Origin: Mycolicibacterium chubuense | GTDB lineage: Bacteria; Actinomycetota; Actinomycetes; Mycobacteriales; Mycobacteriaceae | NCBI RefSeq assembly: GCF_001044255.1 | Contig: NZ_JYNX01000059.1 | Span: 1 to 64,000, forward strand | Reading direction: 5' to 3' | DNA length: 64,000 bases | In this document: piece after piece, positions 26,669-35,167 of the stretch | Layout of the letters: the number at the start of each line of letters is the position of its first letter | How positions within the stretch are numbered: the first letter of the stretch is position 1 | Notes under the pieces: model-generated | What the model saw: only the letters and a program-made list of their open reading frames with translations | Databases searched by the model: none | Told to the model about the DNA's origin: nothing | Translations under genes and position numbers: made by a program

Positions 26669-28905
26669 GGCAGCTCCACCTTCACCGTCACCGGGGCCTC
26701 ACCGGGTTCGCACGCCGCCCGTTCCAGGGCCACCAGCGCGACGGCGCGGGCGTGGTACCGGGCTGAGATCGACTCGTCGGTGCCTCCGGTGAAGATCGGC
26801 ACCGGGGCCATCCCCTTGGCGTGCCGGGCCGCGTTCTTGCCCAGCTCGCGATACTGCGCGGCGGTGAGCAGCGGCGCCACACTGAACAACTCCAGGTTCG
26901 CCAGGGGGGCCAGATCACGGCGGTGGATCAGCGCGGTGCCTTTGCCCTGCAGCCCGATTCCGATGCCCGAGCCGGACAGTCGCGCGGCGGTCAGCCCGAT
27001 CATGCCGACATCGATCGTGGAGCGCACCCGCACCGTGCGCGCGACGCAGCCCTCCTCTTCCAGGCCCGCCGAGATCTGCCGCAGCACCTCGCCGATGGTC
27101 AGCCCGCACAGGCTCAGCCACACGCTGCGGCCCCAGGCCGGCGACAGCCCGATGCACACCTCGCGGGGATCGCTGCCCTGCCGGGCCGGTTCGACGTCGG
27201 TCACGACGAGATGACCGCGGTGCTCCTCCTGATCGGCGGTCAACTCGGCGCTGCTGCGCGCCTGCCGGATCCCGTCGATCTCGGTGCGCCGGGCGTCGGT
27301 CAGCGCGTAACCCGTTGCCGGACCGCTGTAGTCGTTGGGATCGGTGAGCTTGGAAAGCACCTGGAACTGCTCGTCGAAGATGGCCGAGGTCTGCAACTGG
27401 TCGCCCTTGAGCCGTTCCCGGGTCAGGGTCGTGATCGCCTCGGCCTCGTCGGTGAAGCCGGTGCGGTGCAGCGAGGCGATGACGTCGAACACCGTCAACT
27501 GCTTGGCCTCGATGGACGCCGCGGCCTCCGCCACCATCTTGGGGTGGCCCGCAGGCAGGTCGCGAGAACCGTTGGCCGCCACCACCTGCTCCACCCGCGC
27601 GTCGTCGTAGTCGGCCAGGCCGAGGTCGCGGTACACCGCCTGAACCGCCTTGGCGGCGCGGCGGCGCACCGCCTCGAGATGGTCCGGGGAGACGGTGCGC
27701 AGGCCGCCGTCGGCGCCCCAGTCACGCTGCAGTACCAGGAAGTCGTCCATGTCGTCGGAGTTGAAGTTCGACAGCGCGAAGGCGTTGTCGTAGCGCGGTA
27801 TCGACCCGAAGCCCGAGAAGATGAAGTCCGCACCGGCCAGCAGCACCGGCAAGGTGTGGGCACTGCGGCGGATGTCCGATTCGGAGATCAGGTTGTCGTT
27901 GCCCGCGCACGACTCCAAGTCGCGCATCATCACCATCAGGTTCTCGGCGAGCAGTTCCTTCATGCCCTCGGGCACTGAAGCGACCACACCGACCCCGTCG
28001 ATGCCGCCGTTCTGCACGCCCTGCGATCCCAGCGCCCGGGCCAGCGACACACACCGGGACTCCAGATAGAGGATCGAGCACTGCTCCGCGGCGCCCATCA
28101 GCACCTCCGCCCCGCCGCCGCTGGTGACCCGCATCTTCAGGCCCCGTGACGCGTACGCCGAGGTGAGAATCGCCTTGCTGAACGGGGTGTCGTCGCCGTC
28201 GACGAACACCTGCTCGGTGCCATAGATCGAGATGGTCTCGGCGTAGCTGGTCAGCCCGCGCAGACCCAGGCGCAACTCGAGGGCCTCCTCGATCGAGCAC
28301 TGCGCCATCGCGCCCGGGGTGCCGACCTGCGAGCCGATCAGCAGGGCGACCGCGTTCGACGGGGCGTCGCCGAGGACCGGCACCGTCGTCTCGACCTCGC
28401 GGAAACCGTAGGCGACAGCGCTGGCCGCGTCGGCGGCGATCAGCAGCGGGTCGTCGAGCTGGTTGGTGACGTGGGCCTGGTTGCTCGGGGTCCGGCGGGC
28501 GCGCATCTTGGCCATCGCCATCTGCATCTCGACCGGCGACATCAGGGCGATCACCCGGGCCAGCTTGGCGGGGGTGGTGCCGCCGATCAGCCGCACCACC
28601 TCCGCCCGCGGGACGTTGATGTCCACCGCCATCCGTGCCAGCGTCACGTCGTCGAGGGCCATCGCCTCCTCGGCGACCGCGAGATCGATGCCGTAGCGGG
28701 CGATGAACTCGTCGATCACGTCGAACTCGCCGGCGCCTTTGCCGTCGAGCTCGACGACCTCGCCCCCGCGTGTCACCAGCGAGGGCAAGGGGTCCTGGGG
28801 GCTGCTCATCGCGACCAGACCGAGCCGGGCGTCCGGGACGCTGAACCCGTCGAGGTTGACCGGCTTCGAGTTCAGTACCCGGAATCGGCCCAGCTCGTCT
28901 GCCAC
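26665..28905 (-). CDS. B12-dependent diol/glycerol dehydratase, fused large and medium subunits
   Basis: A protein of about 746 residues. Residues 1 to about 560 match the large subunit (PduC), and residues from about 562 match the medium subunit (PduD). The enzyme uses adenosylcobalamin to turn 1,2-propanediol into propionaldehyde, or glycerol into 3-hydroxypropionaldehyde. Recognisable large-subunit blocks are GYGI-like FIARYGIDLAVAEEAMA, MSPVEMQMAMAKMRARRTPSNQAHVTN and SGGGAEVLMG. The start GTG at 28905 has a perfect AGGAGG five bases upstream. The medium part lacks the long N-terminal tail that targets enteric PduD to microcompartments. Such fusions are known in mycobacteria. Confidence 0.93.
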   Translation of the reverse strand: MADELGRFRVLNSKPVNLDGFSVPDARLGLVAMSSPQDPLPSLVTRGGEVVELDGKGAGEFDVIDEFIARYGIDLAVAEEAMALDDVTLARMAVDINVPRAEVVRLIGGTTPAKLARVIALMSPVEMQMAMAKMRARRTPSNQAHVTNQLDDPLLIAADAASAVAYGFREVETTVPVLGDAPSNAVALLIGSQVGTPGAMAQCSIEEALELRLGLRGLTSYAETISIYGTEQVFVDGDDTPFSKAILTSAYASRGLKMRVTSGGGAEVLMGAAEQCSILYLESRCVSLARALGSQGVQNGGIDGVGVVASVPEGMKELLAENLMVMMRDLESCAGNDNLISESDIRRSAHTLPVLLAGADFIFSGFGSIPRYDNAFALSNFNSDDMDDFLVLQRDWGADGGLRTVSPDHLEAVRRRAAKAVQAVYRDLGLADYDDARVEQVVAANGSRDLPAGHPKMVAEAAASIEAKQLTVFDVIASLHRTGFTDEAEAITTLTRERLKGDQLQTSAIFDEQFQVLSKLTDPNDYSGPATGYALTDARRTEIDGIRQARSSAELTADQEEHRGHLVVTDVEPARQGSDPREVCIGLSPAWGRSVWLSLCGLTIGEVLRQISAGLEEEGCVARTVRVRSTIDVGMIGLTAARLSGSGIGIGLQGKGTALIHRRDLAPLANLELFSVAPLLTAAQYRELGKNAARHAKGMAPVPIFTGGTDESISARYHARAVALVALERAACEPGEAPVTVKVELP

Positions 28906-28928
28906 GAAGGCCTCCTGTTCGCGGACTG

Positions 28929-30467
28929 TCAGTCCCGTACTTCGTTGTCCTCGTATACGATCCGGCCGATCAGCTCGTACCGGCCCGGGTCCCTGAACTT
29001 GAAGTACAGCGCCATGGCCGCCCCGAGCGCGAACAGTCCGACCACGATCCATGGTGTCAGCTTGAACAGCAACGTGCCGGATGCGGCGCCGGCCGCCGCA
29101 TCCTTGTGTTCCCACAGCAGGTACACGACGTAGAGCATGCCGATCCCGCCGAGCAGCGGAGCCAGGAACGTCTTGAACCAGTGCGCGCTGGAGGGGTGGT
29201 TCTTGTGGAAGTGGAAGTACGCGACCACCGAGAAGGCGCACAGCGACTGAACGATCAGGATCGCCATCGTGCCCAGGATCGCGAGCAGTGTGTACATGTG
29301 GATGTAGGGATCCATGCCGGCGACGAAGAACGCCAGGATCAGCACCAGCGTGATCCCCGTCTGCACGAACGACGCGATGTGCGGCGATCCGTGGTGCTTG
29401 TGAGTGGCGCCCAGCGTCTTCTGCAGGCCTTCGTGCAGCCCTTCACGGCCCATGGCGTACAGGTAGCGCGACGCGCAGTTGTGGAACGCCATGCCGCACG
29501 CGAACGATCCGGTCACCAGCAGGATGTTGAACAGCGTGATGGCCCACTCGCCGTAGGTGCTGCGCACCGGGCCGAAGAAGATCTCGGAGCTGGTGTCGGC
29601 GCTCTGGGCGAGCTCGATCGACTTCTGCGGGCCACTGCCGGCGATCGCCATCCAGGACACGAAGATGTAGAAGATGCCGACGCCGAGCACCGCGATCATG
29701 GTGGCGCGCGGGATGATCTTCTTCGGATCCTTGGACTCCTCGCCGTACATCGCGGTCGACTCGAAGCCCACCCACGACCAGAACGCGAAGAACAGGCCGA
29801 GTCCGGCACTGGCGCCGGCGATCGCGGCGGGCTGGAAGGCGCCGACCGGGTTGAGGATCTGCCCGACCGCGAAACCGTCGGGGCCGCCGCCCTTCACGGC
29901 GACGGCGAGCGCACCGAGGGAGAGCATGACGATCTCGGTGATCAGGAACACGCCGAGCACCTTGGCCGTCAGGTTGACGTCGAAGTAGGTCAGGATGCAG
30001 TTCAGCGTCAGCATCAGCAGGGCCGGGATCAGCCAGTGGATCTGGATGCCGAACTGACTGTCGAACAGGTTCTGGAAGAAGAACGCGAAGATGCCGATCA
30101 GGGAACCCTCGAACACGACGTAGGCCATCGTGATGATCAGACCGCTGGCCATTCCGATGACGCGGCCCAGGCCGTGGGAGATGTAGCCGTAGAACGCGCC
30201 GGTCGACGTGATGTGCTTGGCCATCGTCGCGTAGCCGATCGCGAACAGGCCCAGCACGATCGTGGCGACCAGATAGCCGGCCGGTGCGTGGGCACCGTTG
30301 CCGAAGCCGACGGCGATCGGCACGTTGCCGACCATCGCGGTGATCGGCGCGGCGGTCGCGACCGCCATGAAGATCACCCCGAAGGTGCCGACGGCGTTGC
30401 GCTTGAGCCGTTGCACGGAGTCGGTGGTGGTCGGGCGCGGGGCCACGGTTGCAGAGTCTTCTGTCAT
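28929..30467 (-). CDS. APC-superfamily amino acid/amine permease
   Basis: A protein of 512 residues with twelve or so hydrophobic helices. The family blocks are AVGTFGVIFMAVATAAPITAMVGNVPIA, ITSTGAFYGYISHGLGRVIGMASG and FWSWVGFESTAMYGEESKDPKKIIPRATM. It diverges from the microcompartment operon and is followed 23 bases later by the dehydratase. It therefore probably imports an amine or amino alcohol used by this region, such as 1-amino-2-propanol; that is inference from position. The ribosome site GGAAGG lies ahead of the ATG at 30467. Confidence 0.85.
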   Translation of the reverse strand: MTEDSATVAPRPTTTDSVQRLKRNAVGTFGVIFMAVATAAPITAMVGNVPIAVGFGNGAHAPAGYLVATIVLGLFAIGYATMAKHITSTGAFYGYISHGLGRVIGMASGLIITMAYVVFEGSLIGIFAFFFQNLFDSQFGIQIHWLIPALLMLTLNCILTYFDVNLTAKVLGVFLITEIVMLSLGALAVAVKGGGPDGFAVGQILNPVGAFQPAAIAGASAGLGLFFAFWSWVGFESTAMYGEESKDPKKIIPRATMIAVLGVGIFYIFVSWMAIAGSGPQKSIELAQSADTSSEIFFGPVRSTYGEWAITLFNILLVTGSFACGMAFHNCASRYLYAMGREGLHEGLQKTLGATHKHHGSPHIASFVQTGITLVLILAFFVAGMDPYIHMYTLLAILGTMAILIVQSLCAFSVVAYFHFHKNHPSSAHWFKTFLAPLLGGIGMLYVVYLLWEHKDAAAGAASGTLLFKLTPWIVVGLFALGAAMALYFKFRDPGRYELIGRIVYEDNEVRD

Positions 30468-30517
30468 TGACGAACACCTTCCGGATGAAGGAGGACCAGC
30501 TCACGGGGGCCGGTCAC

Positions 30518-30590
30518 TGTGGTATAGACCACAATGGGTAAACCTCAGTCATATTGGCACTACCAATAGGTCTGCGCAAGACCCAATTGG
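30518..30590. promoter_or_regulatory. Cluster of palindromic operator-like sites in the divergent promoter region
   Basis: TGTGGTATAGACCACA (30518-30533) has perfect 6-base arms and contains GTATAGAC, fitting the GTNTANAC core known for GntR-type operators. ATTGGCACTACCAAT (30553-30567) has perfect 5-base arms. GGTCTGCGCAAGACC (30569-30583) has perfect 5-base arms, and CCAATTGG (30583-30590) is a perfect palindrome. TGG/CCA half-sites recur and are shared with the site before the GntR gene (37634-37646). The cluster sits between the divergent permease/dehydratase and microcompartment operons. Confidence 0.6.
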
Positions 30591-30596
30591 TCGCTG

Positions 30597-30625
30597 TTGA
30601 CATAAATGGTCCTACCCTTTAACTT
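30597..30625 (+). promoter_or_regulatory. SigA-type promoter of the microcompartment operon
   Basis: A perfect -35 TTGACA (30597-30602), a 17-base spacer, and -10 TAACTT (30620-30625) form a standard housekeeping promoter, rare in this clarity in mycobacteria. The spacer contains TGGTCCTACC, another match to the TGGT-N3-ACC operator pattern, so a bound repressor would block it. Transcription would begin near 30632, which supports the GTG at 30663 as the first gene's start. Confidence 0.7.
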
Positions 30626-30662
30626 TTGGTCACACCCGGCCGAGCTCACGACAGGGAGTCCC

Positions 30663-31937
30663 GTGTACGACTACGGCACGTTCTCGTTCGATTCCAAGGC
30701 ACAGGTGCTCGAACGCGCCAAGGAGTACTGGAACCCGGACAAGACGCAGTTCTGGACCGACTCCGGAGTCGACCTGGTGATCGACCGCCGGCAGGACTAT
30801 TTCCTGTGGGACATGAGCGGGCGCCGGCTGATCGACATGCACCTCAACGGCGGGACCTACAACCTCGGCCACCGCAATCCCGAACTGGTGCAGGCGATCA
30901 CCGAAGGCATGCAGTACTTCGACGTCGGCAACCACCACTTCCCCTCGGTCGCCCGCACCGCACTGGCGCAGAAGCTCATCGAGTCCGCCCCCGCGTCGCT
31001 GAGCAAGGTGGCCTTCGGGTCCGGCGGCGGCGAGGCGATCGACATCGCGCTCAAGAGCGCCCGCCACGCCATGCAGCGCCGCAAGATCGTCTCGATCGTC
31101 AAGGCCTACCACGGGCACACCGGCCTGGCCGTCGCCACCGGCGACGACCGATTCGCCAAATTGTTCCTGGCCGACCGGCCCGACGAGTTCGTCCAGGTGC
31201 CGTTCGGCGACACGGACGCGATGGAGCAGGCGCTGCGCGGTCGCGACGTCGCGGCGGTGATCATGGAGACGATCCCGGCCACCTACGGATTCCCCCTTCC
31301 ACCTGTGGGTTACCTCGAGGCGGTCAAGGATCTCTGCGAGCGCTACGACGCGCTGTACATCGCCGACGAGGTGCAGACCGGCCTGATGCGCACCGGTGAG
31401 ATGTGGGCGATCACCAAGCACGGCATCGAACCCGACATCATGGTCACCGGCAAGGGACTCTCCGGCGGCATGTACCCGATCACCGCGGCCCTGCTCAGCG
31501 ACCGCGCCGCGCAGTGGCTCGACCAGGACGGATTCGGCCACATCTCCACCTTCGGCGGCGCCGAGCTCGGCTGCGTCGCCGCCATCAAGACGTTGGAGAT
31601 CACCAGCAGGCCCGAGGTCCGCTCGTCGGTGCACTACATCGCCGACATCTTCGCCCGCGGCCTGTCCCGCATCCAGGCCGACCACCCCGAGTGGTTCGTC
31701 GGCATCCGCCAGAACGGGGTGGTGATCGGTCTGGAGTTCGATCATCCCGAGGGCGCGAAGTTCGTGATGCGCGAGCTCTACCAGAACGGCGTGTGGGCGA
31801 TCTTCTCGACCCTGGATCCCCGTGTCCTGCAATTCAAACCGGGCCTGCTGCTCAACCGTGACCTCTGCGAAGACGTGCTCGACCGCGTCGAGGTGGCCGT
31901 GGGACGGGCGAAGCTGGCCGCGACCGGACGGAGATAG
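30663..31937 (+). CDS. Class III aminotransferase-fold PLP enzyme, likely amino-propanol phosphate phospho-lyase
   Basis: A protein of 424 residues of the class III aminotransferase family. Visible features are GSGGGEAIDIALKSARHA and KAYHGHTGLA (PLP phosphate region), YIADEVQTGLMRTGEMWA (PLP-binding Asp) and TGKGLSGGMYPITA (Schiff-base lysine). In the described mycobacterial aminoacetone microcompartment this gene position is held by the enzyme that removes phosphate and ammonia from phosphorylated 1-amino-2-propanol to give propionaldehyde. I chose the GTG at 30663, behind GGGAG. The ATG 57 bases upstream lies inside the promoter. It is the first gene of the operon; two bases separate it from the aldehyde dehydrogenase gene. 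Confidence 0.85.
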   Translation: MYDYGTFSFDSKAQVLERAKEYWNPDKTQFWTDSGVDLVIDRRQDYFLWDMSGRRLIDMHLNGGTYNLGHRNPELVQAITEGMQYFDVGNHHFPSVARTALAQKLIESAPASLSKVAFGSGGGEAIDIALKSARHAMQRRKIVSIVKAYHGHTGLAVATGDDRFAKLFLADRPDEFVQVPFGDTDAMEQALRGRDVAAVIMETIPATYGFPLPPVGYLEAVKDLCERYDALYIADEVQTGLMRTGEMWAITKHGIEPDIMVTGKGLSGGMYPITAALLSDRAAQWLDQDGFGHISTFGGAELGCVAAIKTLEITSRPEVRSSVHYIADIFARGLSRIQADHPEWFVGIRQNGVVIGLEFDHPEGAKFVMRELYQNGVWAIFSTLDPRVLQFKPGLLLNRDLCEDVLDRVEVAVGRAKLAATGRR

Positions 31938-31939
31938 CA

Positions 31940-33493
31940 GTGACCAGCAAAAGTGCGGTGCCCCACGCCGGCCAGCTGCTCGAGCGGGCGCGCTTCGCCG
32001 CCGCAGCCTACGGCGAGTACGACCAGGCCGCCGTTGCGCGCATCGTCGACGCAGTCGCCGAGGCCGGCCACCGCAACGCCGAACGCTTCGCCGCGGCCGC
32101 CGTCGCCGAGACGCAGATGGGTGTGGTCGAGGACAAGATCGTCAAGAACCGCGCCTGCTCGCGCGGCATCGTCGACTTCTACCGGGGCCAGGACTACGTA
32201 ACGCCCCGGATCGACACCGCCCGCAAGATCGTCGAGATCCCCCGCCCGGCGGGTGTGGTGCTGGCGCTGTGCCCCACCACCAATCCCGTTGCGACGGTGT
32301 ACTTCAAGGTGATCCTCGCGCTGATGACCCGAAACGCCGTGGTGGTCGCCCCTCACCCCAGGGCGCGTCAGTGCTCAGCCGACGCGGCCCGGGTGCTCGC
32401 CGATGCGGCCGTCGCCGCCGGCGCGCCCGACGGCATCGTGTCGGTGATCGAGGATCCCTCGCTGCCGCTCCTCGAGGCGATGATGTCCGACGAGCGCACC
32501 GACGTCATCGTCGCCACCGGCGGCACCGCGGTGGTACGGGCCGCCTACTCCTCGGGCAACCCGGCCCTCGGCGTCGGACCAGGCAACGTTCCCGTCTTCG
32601 TCGACGCGAGTGCCGACGTCGACGCCGCCGCCCGCCGGATCGTCGGCAGCAAGGCCTTCGACAATTCCGTGCTGTGCACCAACGAGTCGGTGCTGATCGC
32701 CGAGGATGCCATCGCCGCGAAGCTCAGCTCGGCGCTCACCCGTCACGGCGCGCACATCTTGGATGCCGACGCGACGCAACGCCTGCGGGAGTTCATGTTT
32801 CCCGAGGGCCAGCTCAACACCGACGTCGTCGGCCGGGACGCGGCGTGGATCGCCGAGCGCATCGGTGTGCGGATCACTCCCAAGACCCGGGTACTCATCG
32901 CCCCGTTCACCGACGTCGTCGGCGAGGAGGTGCTGACTCACGAGAAGCTCAGCCCGGTGCTGGGGATGACCACCGTCGCCGACGCGCCGCGCGGCATCCG
33001 CGCCGCCCGCGCGGTGGTGCGCATCGCCGGGGCCGGCCACTCGGCGGCCATCCACAGCGAGGACGCCTCGGTGATCACCGAGTTCGCCGCCACCGTGCCG
33101 GTGCTGCGCGTGTCGGTCAACGTCGGGAACAGCACCGGCAGTTCGGGTCTGGAGACGAACCTCGCTCCGTCGATGACGATCGGCACCGGCTTCGTCGGGC
33201 GCAGTTCGATCGGGGAGAACCTGCAGCCCGAGAACCTGATGAACTGGACGCGGATCGCCTACAACGCCGACGCCGGCGTGACGATGCCGAATTTCGCCGG
33301 ACTGTCGCCGTGGCGTTCACCCGACGGGCCGGTGCCCGCCTACCCGCGGGCGTCCAACGACTCCGCGGCCGCGCCTCCGGTGCCCGCCGGCAGACCCACT
33401 GCTCGCCGTGCCGCCGATCCGGGCATCGAGGCGCTGCGCGCCGAGCTGCGTGCGCTGGTGGCCGAAGAACTCGCTCAACTGATCAGGCGGTGA
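31940..33493 (+). CDS. CoA-acylating aldehyde dehydrogenase with C-terminal microcompartment-targeting helix
   Basis: A protein of 517 residues. It resembles PduP/EutE: NAD-binding VVLALCPTTNPVATVYFKV, FVDASADVDAAARRIVGSKAFDNSVLC with catalytic Cys246, and GTGFVGRSSIGENLQPENL. It would oxidise propionaldehyde to propionyl-CoA inside the shell. After residue 460 comes a Pro/Ala/Arg linker. The last 22 residues or so (from GIEALRAELRALV) form an amphipathic helix, the pattern of encapsulation peptides that bind shell proteins. In other PduP enzymes this peptide is N-terminal. The GTG start follows GGAG. Confidence 0.9.
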   Translation: MTSKSAVPHAGQLLERARFAAAAYGEYDQAAVARIVDAVAEAGHRNAERFAAAAVAETQMGVVEDKIVKNRACSRGIVDFYRGQDYVTPRIDTARKIVEIPRPAGVVLALCPTTNPVATVYFKVILALMTRNAVVVAPHPRARQCSADAARVLADAAVAAGAPDGIVSVIEDPSLPLLEAMMSDERTDVIVATGGTAVVRAAYSSGNPALGVGPGNVPVFVDASADVDAAARRIVGSKAFDNSVLCTNESVLIAEDAIAAKLSSALTRHGAHILDADATQRLREFMFPEGQLNTDVVGRDAAWIAERIGVRITPKTRVLIAPFTDVVGEEVLTHEKLSPVLGMTTVADAPRGIRAARAVVRIAGAGHSAAIHSEDASVITEFAATVPVLRVSVNVGNSTGSSGLETNLAPSMTIGTGFVGRSSIGENLQPENLMNWTRIAYNADAGVTMPNFAGLSPWRSPDGPVPAYPRASNDSAAAPPVPAGRPTARRAADPGIEALRAELRALVAEELAQLIRR

Positions 33494-33496
33494 CCC

Positions 33497-34102
33497 GTGG
33501 CTGAACTGCGTTCGTTCATCTTCATCGATCGGCTCCAGCCGCAGACGATGTCGTATCTGGGCACCTGGATCAAGGGCGCCCTGCCGCGCGCGGGTGTCGC
33601 CGCACAGATCATCGAGGTGGCCCCCGGTCTGGACATCGAGGGCGTCACCGACGTCGCGGTCAAGCACGCCGAGGTCCAGGCCGGCATTCTGGTGGTGGAG
33701 CGCCAGTTCGGCTACCTGGAGTTCCACGGTGACACCGACGCGGTGCAGGCCGCCGCCGACGCCGCGCTGGCCGAACTCGACCGGGACTCCGGCTCGGCGA
33801 CCCCGCCGCAGATCCTGGCCTCGCGCATCATCTCCAGCATCGACGCCCAGCACGCATTCCTGATCAATCGCAACAAGATGGGTTCGATGGTGCTGGCCGG
33901 CGAGACCCTCTACGTCCTCGAGATGTCCCCCGCGTCCTACGCGATCCTCGCGACCAACGAGGCCGAGAAGGCCGCCGACATCAAGGTCGTCGACTTCCGG
34001 ATGATCGGCGCGACCGGCCGGGTGTACCTGTCCGGCAGCGAATCCGACATCCGCCAGGCCGCCTCCGCGGCCGAGGAGGCCCTGGCCCGGAGCGTGCCGT
34101 GA
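33497..34102 (+). CDS. BMC-T shell protein (tandem BMC domains), first
   Basis: A protein of 201 residues made of two bacterial microcompartment domains in tandem (about residues 1-95 and 100-200). It reads FIFIDRLQPQTMSYLGTW and, in the second half, ISSIDAQHAFLINRNKMGSMVLAGETLYVLEMSPASYA. Three copies would make a pseudohexameric tile with a central pore that may pass larger metabolites. The GTG start is three bases after the aldehyde dehydrogenase stop, and the stop overlaps the next gene. A second BMC-T protein with the same domain plan is at 35168-35821. Confidence 0.9.
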   Translation: MAELRSFIFIDRLQPQTMSYLGTWIKGALPRAGVAAQIIEVAPGLDIEGVTDVAVKHAEVQAGILVVERQFGYLEFHGDTDAVQAAADAALAELDRDSGSATPPQILASRIISSIDAQHAFLINRNKMGSMVLAGETLYVLEMSPASYAILATNEAEKAADIKVVDFRMIGATGRVYLSGSESDIRQAASAAEEALARSVP

Positions 34103-34587
34103 GCATCGACCGCGACGCGCTGCGACAACTCGTCCGTGAGGTCGTCCGCGAGGCCGTGGGCGACCTCTCCAACCCGGCCCCGGTCGCGACGGCTCCCCCT
34201 TCGCCGGCTCCCCCTCCGCCGGCCCCGGTGGGCCCCGTCGCGACCGGGCCGCTGGCCGCCGACGAGAGGTCGCGGGTCGACACCGTGCGGATCGCCTCCG
34301 ACCGGGATCTCGACGTATTCGTACGAAACCTGCTGCGGCTGTTCGAGAATCCGAAGACCCGTGCCGACCTGCGGCAGGGCCGGCTGTCGTTCCGGCTCGC
34401 CGGCACCGGCCGGCCGGGGCCCGGCAGTAGCCGACGCATCGAACGCGGCGCGGTCACCGAACGGCAGATCGCCGACATCGCCGCGTCCGGCGCGACCCTG
34501 GTGCTCGGCCCCCGGGCCGTGCTGACCCCCCTGGCCCGCGAGCGCGCCCGCGCACTGGGCGTGACGATCCACAAGGAGCGCACATGA
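34099..34587 (+). CDS. PduM-like microcompartment-associated protein
   Basis: A protein of 162 residues. An N-terminal amphipathic helix ([20 protein letters not shown]) looks like an encapsulation peptide. A Pro/Ala-rich linker of about 45 residues follows, then a folded region ([32 protein letters not shown]) ending in [21 protein letters not shown]. The arrangement resembles PduM and similar proteins of unknown role in shell assembly. It overlaps both neighbours by four bases (GTGA at the start, ATGA at the end). The name is tentative. Confidence 0.65.
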   Translation: MSIDRDALRQLVREVVREAVGDLSNPAPVATAPPSPAPPPPAPVGPVATGPLAADERSRVDTVRIASDRDLDVFVRNLLRLFENPKTRADLRQGRLSFRLAGTGRPGPGSSRRIERGAVTERQIADIAASGATLVLGPRAVLTPLARERARALGVTIHKERT

Positions 34588-34829
34588 TTCGTGGCACGGT
34601 CGTCGGCCAGGTCTGGTCGACCCGCCGTATCGACGGCATCCCGGCCGGGGCCTTCCTGGAAGTGGAGGTCGACGGCTCCGGGGCCCGGCTCGTCGCATTC
34701 GACGTGCTGGGCAGCGGAGTCGGCGAGCACGTTCTCGTCACTCAGGGCTCCGTGGCGGCGAGCTGGTTCACCGGCACCCCGCCGCCTGTCGACGCACTGA
34801 TCATCGGCTCCATCGACGCAAGCGGATAG
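34584..34829 (+). CDS. BMC-P shell protein (EutN/CcmL pentamer)
   Basis: A protein of 81 residues of the EutN/CcmL family, whose pentamers close the corners of the shell. The family pattern is plain: [24 protein letters not shown] at the start, [20 protein letters not shown] in the middle (the G-x-G-E-x-V core), and the ending [12 protein letters not shown]. It is coupled to the upstream gene by an ATGA overlap. A gap of 47 bases follows before BMC-H. Confidence 0.93.
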   Translation: MIRGTVVGQVWSTRRIDGIPAGAFLEVEVDGSGARLVAFDVLGSGVGEHVLVTQGSVAASWFTGTPPPVDALIIGSIDASG

Positions 34830-34876
34830 CCGCCCGGCATCCGGCCCGACAATTCAACCGACACAAAGGAGAAATC

Positions 34877-35158
34877 ATGGCCAGCAACGCGATCGGAATG
34901 ATCGAGACCAAGGGCTACGTCGCGGCGCTCGCCGCTGCCGACGCGATGGTCAAGGCCGCCAACGTGACGATCACCGATCGCCAGCAGGTCGGTGACGGTC
35001 TGGTGGCCGTCATCGTCACCGGTGAGGTCGGCGCCGTCAAGGCCGCGACCGAGGCGGGCGCCGAATCCGCCTCGCAGGTCGGAGAACTCATCAGCGTGCA
35101 CGTCATCCCGCGCCCGCACAGCGAGCTCGGCGCGCACTTCTCCGTCTCCGCCCAGTAG
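34877..35158 (+). CDS. BMC-H shell protein (hexamer)
   Basis: A protein of 93 residues with the canonical single BMC domain: [26 protein letters not shown] and [26 protein letters not shown], ending [11 protein letters not shown]. Hexamers of it would make most shell facets. A strong ribosome site (AAAGGAGAAATC) sits before the ATG, stronger than for the other genes. This fits the need for many copies of the main tile. Confidence 0.95.
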   Translation: MASNAIGMIETKGYVAALAAADAMVKAANVTITDRQQVGDGLVAVIVTGEVGAVKAATEAGAESASQVGELISVHVIPRPHSELGAHFSVSAQ

Positions 35159-35167
35159 TCTCGCGAG

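Noticed and set aside
30606-30662. An earlier ATG for the PLP enzyme at 30606
   Set aside because: It lies between the -35 and -10 elements of the TTGACA/TAACTT promoter and would not be transcribed; GTG 30663 has a GGGAG site.
30468-30662. A cobalamin riboswitch ahead of the B12-dependent dehydratase operon
   Set aside because: No B12-box-like sequence or long structured leader was seen; the gap is full of short palindromes instead.
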